Origin: an uncultured Bacilli bacterium
Lineage (GTDB): Bacteria; Bacillota_I; Bacilli_A; RF39; UBA660
DNA length: 8,780 nucleotides
NCBI GenBank assembly: GCA_910587535.1
Contig: CAJUKM010000007.1
Location: 5,474-14,253, forward strand
Reading direction: 5' to 3'
The notes beneath the pieces are model-generated. The model searched no databases, had not been told where the DNA came from, and saw only the letters and a program-made list of their open reading frames with translations. Positions 6,212 to 8,780 of this stretch are shown here, in pieces; position 1 is the stretch's first letter, and every line of letters begins with the position of its first letter. The position numbers and the translations under genes are program-made.

Positions 6212-6226
6212 TAATTAGTGATAATT

Positions 6227-6859
6227 ATGAAGAAAAAAATAAATGTTCGATTAGTTATATCTAGTATATGTTTAATACTTTTTTTATTACTTTTATTTTT
6301 AGTAGTAAATGATAAAACCGTAAATTTTGATCGTAGGGTTTATGAAATTTTTGTTTTTAATAAACTGACGACTATGGTGATGAAGACAGTAACTTTTTTT
6401 GGAGAATGGAGTAGTCTTTTATTGATATCGATATTTTCTGTATTAATTTTAAAAAATAAAATCTTTGCGCTTTCTATTCCTTTAAATATGAGTATCATCG
6501 CTTTATTCAATTTTACTGTTAAGAATATCGTGTGTAGACCTAGACCTGATGAGTTGAGGCTGATAGAAGAAAGTGGCTATAGTTTTCCAAGTGGTCATTC
6601 AGCTGTATCACTCGCTTTTTATGGCTATATCATTTATCTGATCTTCAAGTACTGTAAAAATAAATTTTTGAAGACTATATTGATAAGTTTTTTAACAATG
6701 ATGATATTGTCTATAGGAATGAGCAGGATCTACCTAGGGGTGCATTATGTAACCGATGTCATAGGAGGATATTGTTTTTCTCTTGCGTATTTAGTATGGT
6801 ATACATATCTAATCGATAGAGGTTTGGAATTGCATTCTATAGAAGTTTCAAAGAAATAA
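6227..6859 (+). CDS. PAP2-family membrane phosphatase
   Basis: A 210-residue integral membrane protein with five or six hydrophobic helices. It carries all three parts of the PAP2 signature: K99-x6-R106-P107, P121-S122-G123-H124, and S166-R167 ... H173-Y174-V175-T176-D177. His124 and His173 are the expected catalytic pair, with His173 as nucleophile and Asp177 supporting it. The family removes phosphate from lipid phosphates such as phosphatidic acid or undecaprenyl pyrophosphate; the order of helices and motifs fits bacterial PgpB/BcrC-like members, with the active site on the outer face. The substrate cannot be decided from sequence. ATG 6227 has no recognisable ribosome binding site; GTG 6218 is in frame but has none either. 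The short predicted leader suggests near-leaderless translation. A hairpin terminator follows. Confidence 0.92.
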   Translation: MKKKINVRLVISSICLILFLLLLFLVVNDKTVNFDRRVYEIFVFNKLTTMVMKTVTFFGEWSSLLLISIFSVLILKNKIFALSIPLNMSIIALFNFTVKNIVCRPRPDELRLIEESGYSFPSGHSAVSLAFYGYIIYLIFKYCKNKFLKTILISFLTMMILSIGMSRIYLGVHYVTDVIGGYCFSLAYLVWYTYLIDRGLELHSIEVSKK

Positions 6860-6871
6860 GTAGAAAAAAAT

Positions 6872-6906
6872 AATTTTTGAGAACAGGAGAACTCAAAAAT
6901 TTTTTT
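6872..6906 (+). terminator. Rho-independent terminator of the PAP2 gene
   Basis: AATTTTTGAG (6872-6881) pairs perfectly with CTCAAAAATT (6892-6901), with a T run to 6906. The A/T-rich arms could also act on the opposite strand. Confidence 0.85.
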
Positions 6907-6976
6907 ATGGCTTTTTTGTGGCTCTTCTTTTTCGACAAAAAGTCTTAAAAGTGCCATGTAAAATTAAAATACACTA

Positions 6977-6985
6977 TGTTAAAAT
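6977..6985 (+). promoter_or_regulatory. Possible extended -10 promoter of the LytTR regulator gene
   Basis: TG-T-TAAAAT (TG 6977-6978, hexamer 6980-6985), 38 bases before ATG 7023. The -35 position (TGTAAA, 6958-6963) is poor, which is usual for extended -10 promoters. No LytTR-type direct repeat is obvious here. Confidence 0.4.
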
Positions 6986-7022
6986 TGTTTTGTTGTGCTA
7001 AAAAAGAAGGAAGGATTTTTTT

Positions 7023-7661
7023 ATGAATAGTTATATTATTTATGATCACGATTCAGACATGAGAGATTTATATATAAAAGTTATTAAAAAATTTTTATAT
7101 ACAAGTTCTGATTATTATAAAATATATGAGTTCGACAAATATGATTCTGAAGTGGAAAAGAGCATAGAACATATCGAAGGAACTAGAATTTATATTATTA
7201 ACATAGATACTCCTGGTCCAAGTCCCTTAGATATCGCTAGACAGATAAGGGACAGGGGAGATTTTATTAGTCCTATTATATTAATAACTGGAAAGAAACG
7301 TGAAGAGATCATTGATAAGCTTCAGAACATTTTATTTTTAGATATTATTTTTCAAGATGAAGAATTCGTACAAAATCTATATCGCAGTATTAAAGATGCA
7401 TATAAAATTGTAACTAGGCATTCTGTGTATACTTTTTCCTCTTTCGATGAAGTCTATAGAATACCTTATAAAGATATATATTATATCATGAAAAATTTAA
7501 ATGATGATTCTGTAACAATATTTACCAAGGACGATACTTATTTAAATTATGTCACAGTCAAAGCTATTGAAAGAACTTTAAAAGAAGATCCCCGATTTTT
7601 TAAAACTCATAGAAGTTGTATAGTCAATTTATATAATGTCCTATCGTATGATAAAAAATAA
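7023..7661 (+). CDS. AgrA/LytR-like response regulator, receiver degenerate, LytTR domain truncated by an in-frame stop
   Basis: A 212-residue product with a receiver-like domain (about 1-125) and a LytTR DNA-binding domain (about 130-212). LytTR regulators bind DNA as pairs and typically control peptide-signal or cell-wall genes. In the receiver the usual phospho-acceptor Asp is Asn60 (INIDTPG), and the conserved Lys before the last helix appears as Gln111. Thr89 and part of the N-terminal acidic cluster (Asp8, Asp10) remain. Phosphorylation in the normal way therefore looks impossible. The LytTR domain has the typical FKTHRSCIVNLYNV segment but ends at TAA 7659-7661, straight after YDKK. 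Translation resumes in the same frame as a typical LytTR end, so the product is 33 codons short. Ribosome binding is strong (AAGGAAGGA, 7007-7015, 7 bases upstream). No histidine kinase, agrB or agrD gene is nearby. It is either a recent pseudogene, a strain-specific nonsense allele, or a readthrough case. Confidence 0.8.
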   Translation: MNSYIIYDHDSDMRDLYIKVIKKFLYTSSDYYKIYEFDKYDSEVEKSIEHIEGTRIYIINIDTPGPSPLDIARQIRDRGDFISPIILITGKKREEIIDKLQNILFLDIIFQDEEFVQNLYRSIKDAYKIVTRHSVYTFSSFDEVYRIPYKDIYYIMKNLNDDSVTIFTKDDTYLNYVTVKAIERTLKEDPRFFKTHRSCIVNLYNVLSYDKK

Positions 7662-7760
7662 AATGTTTTGGTGTTTAACAATGGCCTTTCAACTAAATTA
7701 ATATCTAGACATAATAAAGCTATCCTTGCTGAAAAATTAAGGGACTATTTTAACGGATAA
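7662..7760 (+). pseudogene. Severed C-terminal end of the LytTR domain
   Basis: Directly after TAA 7659-7661 and in the same frame, 32 codons read NVLVFNNGLSTKLISRHNKA and on to LRDYFNG, then TAA 7758-7760. This is the expected last strands and helix of a LytTR domain, including the Arg in the ISRHN segment that matches a DNA-contacting position in Staphylococcus AgrA. With it the protein would be 245 residues, close to AgrA's 238. No base insertion or deletion is needed; one substitution, for example AAA to TAA, explains the stop. Confidence 0.8.
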
Positions 7761-8086
7761 TTGTAAAAATATAGTAATTTAATAATATTAGTTATAATCG
7801 TGTTATTTCTGTTCTATAAACTAATTGAGATTATTCTGTTGAAACTGAGGTGTTAATTTCGGAGAGAGAGAGATCTACATTAATGAGTTCTATAATATTC
7901 CTTCAGAATTTGAAGAATTTTTGATTTATACACTTGTTTGAGGAATATATAAAAAAACGATTTTGGAATTTCCCAAATTCGTTTTTTGTTTCTCCAATTA
8001 TACTGTTTTAGTATTTAGCAATAAGTGAAATTTAAAAGCAATTTATCAAAAATATTATGATTCCGACAAAATAATTTATGTGAATT
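7761..8086. other. Gene-poor convergent intergenic region
   Basis: About 326 bases between the plus-strand regulator and the minus-strand collagen-like gene. It contains a TATAAT without a matching -35 (7793-7798), a short GAGAGAGAG tract (7862-7870), a 30-codon stretch open in one frame without a normal start (7849-7941), and a bidirectional terminator (7952-7987). I see no convincing gene or structured RNA in the rest. Confidence 0.6.
7952..7987. terminator. Bidirectional rho-independent terminator
   Basis: A 15-position stem with 14 pairs: A6-CGA (7952-7960) and TTTGG on one side, CC and AAATTCG-T6 on the other, with one T-T mismatch and a 6-base loop. The A tract on one side and T tract on the other allow it to stop transcripts from both directions, as expected between convergent genes. 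Confidence 0.85.
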
Positions 8087-8578
8087 TTAAGCACTTATTT
8101 TGGTGATAGATAATGATGCAGTTGTACCAGTAGATAAAGTTAAACCTACTGCTACTAATGCGCTTACAGCTAAATCTATTATATCTCCAGCACTTAAATT
8201 TACTATTGTACTTCCAGTATATAAAGAATTTGTTCCGACTGTTAGGACTCTTGAAATTGGTGTACCAGGTATATTAGTATTGTTGTTTCGTACTGAAAAA
8301 GTTACCGTAGTACCTACTGCTACACTAGAATTGAGAAAATAATCAATTTGGTATGTACCAGTCTCTTCAATCGTTATTGCATTAGCAGTTGTATATGAAG
8401 TACTGAGATTTGGTCCTGTAGTTGGAAGCGGTACCTGAGATGTTCCACCTAATGCTATGTTAATTGTTTGAGGAGTAGCATTATATCTAGTTCCATAGGC
8501 AGATAGTCCGTTTGATGGTCCTGTTGGACCTGTAGGTCCTTGTGGAATAGTAAAATCTAATATATAATCCGAATTCAT
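8087..8578 (-). CDS. Short collagen-like protein with BclA-type C-terminal domain
   Basis: A 163-residue protein. The short N-terminus MNSDYILDFTIPQ is followed by only about three collagen triplets (GPTGPTGPS, about 14-22). A roughly 135-residue beta-rich domain follows, with TIEETGTYQIDYFLN, TVTFSVRNNN and a closing SLSITKIS strand. This matches the C1q/TNF-like C-terminal domain of BclA-type glycoproteins, which trimerise and display collagen stalks on the exosporium of spores. There is no signal peptide, which is also normal for spore-surface proteins assembled from the mother cell. The start ATG (complement of 8576-8578) has AAAGGA (complement of 8585-8590) 6 bases upstream. It follows a second collagen-like gene by 37 bases on the same strand, suggesting an operon. 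A phage-tail or other surface role cannot be excluded. The collagen part is unusually short. Confidence 0.82.
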   Translation of the reverse strand: MNSDYILDFTIPQGPTGPTGPSNGLSAYGTRYNATPQTINIALGGTSQVPLPTTGPNLSTSYTTANAITIEETGTYQIDYFLNSSVAVGTTVTFSVRNNNTNIPGTPISRVLTVGTNSLYTGSTIVNLSAGDIIDLAVSALVAVGLTLSTGTTASLSITKISA

Positions 8579-8615
8579 CTTTTTTCCTTTCTAATCTCTT
8601 TAAGAGTTAAATCAT

Positions 8616-8780
8616 TTATGCTGGTGTAATAGTAACAGAAGCTTGAGTACCTGGAGCACCAGTAGTTACAGTTCCTATTGATAAACCTGGTGCTGGTCCG
8701 GTCGCTCCTGCTGGTCCTGTGGGTCCGGTTGCTCCATCAGCTCCCGCTATACCTTGAGGTCCTGCTGGTCCTGTGGGTCC
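8616..8780 (-). CDS. Collagen-like repeat protein, C-terminal end (partial)
   Basis: An open minus-strand frame enters from the right edge and stops at TAA (complement of 8616-8618). The 54 visible residues begin with Gly-X-Y triplets (GPTGPAGPQGIAGADGATGP and more) and end GAPGTQASVTITPA. That short Gly/Ala/Thr-rich tail is seen on collagen-like surface proteins and some phage tail proteins; there is no BclA-type globular domain here. Start, length and signal are outside the window. It is the upstream partner of the short collagen-like gene. Confidence 0.8.
   Translation of the reverse strand, partial: GPTGPAGPQGIAGADGATGPTGPAGATGPAPGLSIGTVTTGAPGTQASVTITPA
8707..8780 (-). repeat. Collagen-coding tandem repeat
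   Basis: A 20-base block is identical at 8707-8726 and 8761-8780, giving a period of 54 bases (18 residues, six Gly-X-Y triplets). The repeat reaches the window edge, so the copy number is unknown. Such tracts often vary in length between strains. Confidence 0.7.

Noticed and set aside
6907..6957. Hairpin ATGGC ... GCCAT after the PAP2 terminator
   Set aside because: Only five pairs separated by about 40 bases; too weak to support as a structure.
7650..7668. Programmed frameshift at the A6 run before the regulator's stop
   Set aside because: The conserved LytTR continuation is in the original frame; the -1 shift gives a short unrelated peptide, so a frameshift would not restore the domain.
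7883..7924. Tiny ORF of 13 codons after the GAGAGAG tract
   Set aside because: The purine tract is too far from the ATG and the peptide has no recognisable features.
8100..8342. Plus-strand open frame of 80 codons
   Set aside because: Antisense to the BclA-type domain, with no binding site and low-complexity Val/Thr composition.
8707..8780. CRISPR-like spaced repeat
   Set aside because: The repeated block is in-frame Gly-X-Y coding sequence of a collagen-like gene, not a spacer array.

Overview
The window looks like chromosome of a low-GC, AT-rich Gram-positive bacterium (Bacillota, probably an anaerobic clostridial-type lineage). The reasons are the codon usage, strong purine-rich ribosome binding sites, TATAAT-type promoters, U-tailed hairpin terminators, a clostridial-style large serine recombinase and BclA-like collagen repeat proteins, which in relatives often coat spores. 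The species cannot be named from sequence alone.

Left part (1-2473) is accessory DNA. It holds the tail of a small unidentified gene translationally coupled to a large serine recombinase (88-1644), then a Fic-domain protein AMP transferase with its own promoter (1823-2359). A 62-bp element carrying two hairpins, the second a terminator, occurs at 1612-1673, overlapping the recombinase stop codon. It recurs exactly 800 bp later at 2412-2473, just after fic, so fic lies in a cassette bracketed by direct repeats.

Middle part (2474-6907) is a row of plus-strand genes, several with their own promoter or terminator. They are a small secreted Cys/His-rich protein (2615-2875), a DUF3419/BtaA-like SAM-binding protein (3043-4017), a chloramphenicol-acetyltransferase-like protein (4098-4712), a membrane-anchored GH3 beta-N-acetylhexosaminidase (4767-6152) and a PAP2-family membrane phosphatase (6227-6859). 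The last two fit cell-wall recycling and lipid-phosphate turnover. Nothing in the sequence ties all five into one pathway.

Right part (6908-8780) holds an AgrA/LytR-like regulator. Its receiver domain lacks the phospho-acceptor Asp (Asn instead), and its LytTR DNA-binding domain is cut by an in-frame TAA. The missing C-terminal 32 residues are still readable in the same frame up to 7760. After a gene-poor stretch with a bidirectional terminator come two convergent minus-strand collagen-like genes: a short one with a BclA-type C-terminal domain (8087-8578) and, upstream of it, the 3' end of a second one that runs off the window.

The most interesting points are the repeat-bracketed fic cassette with its altered autoinhibitory motif, and the doubly degenerate regulator. 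I found no CRISPR array, tRNA, rRNA or clear new multi-gene system.
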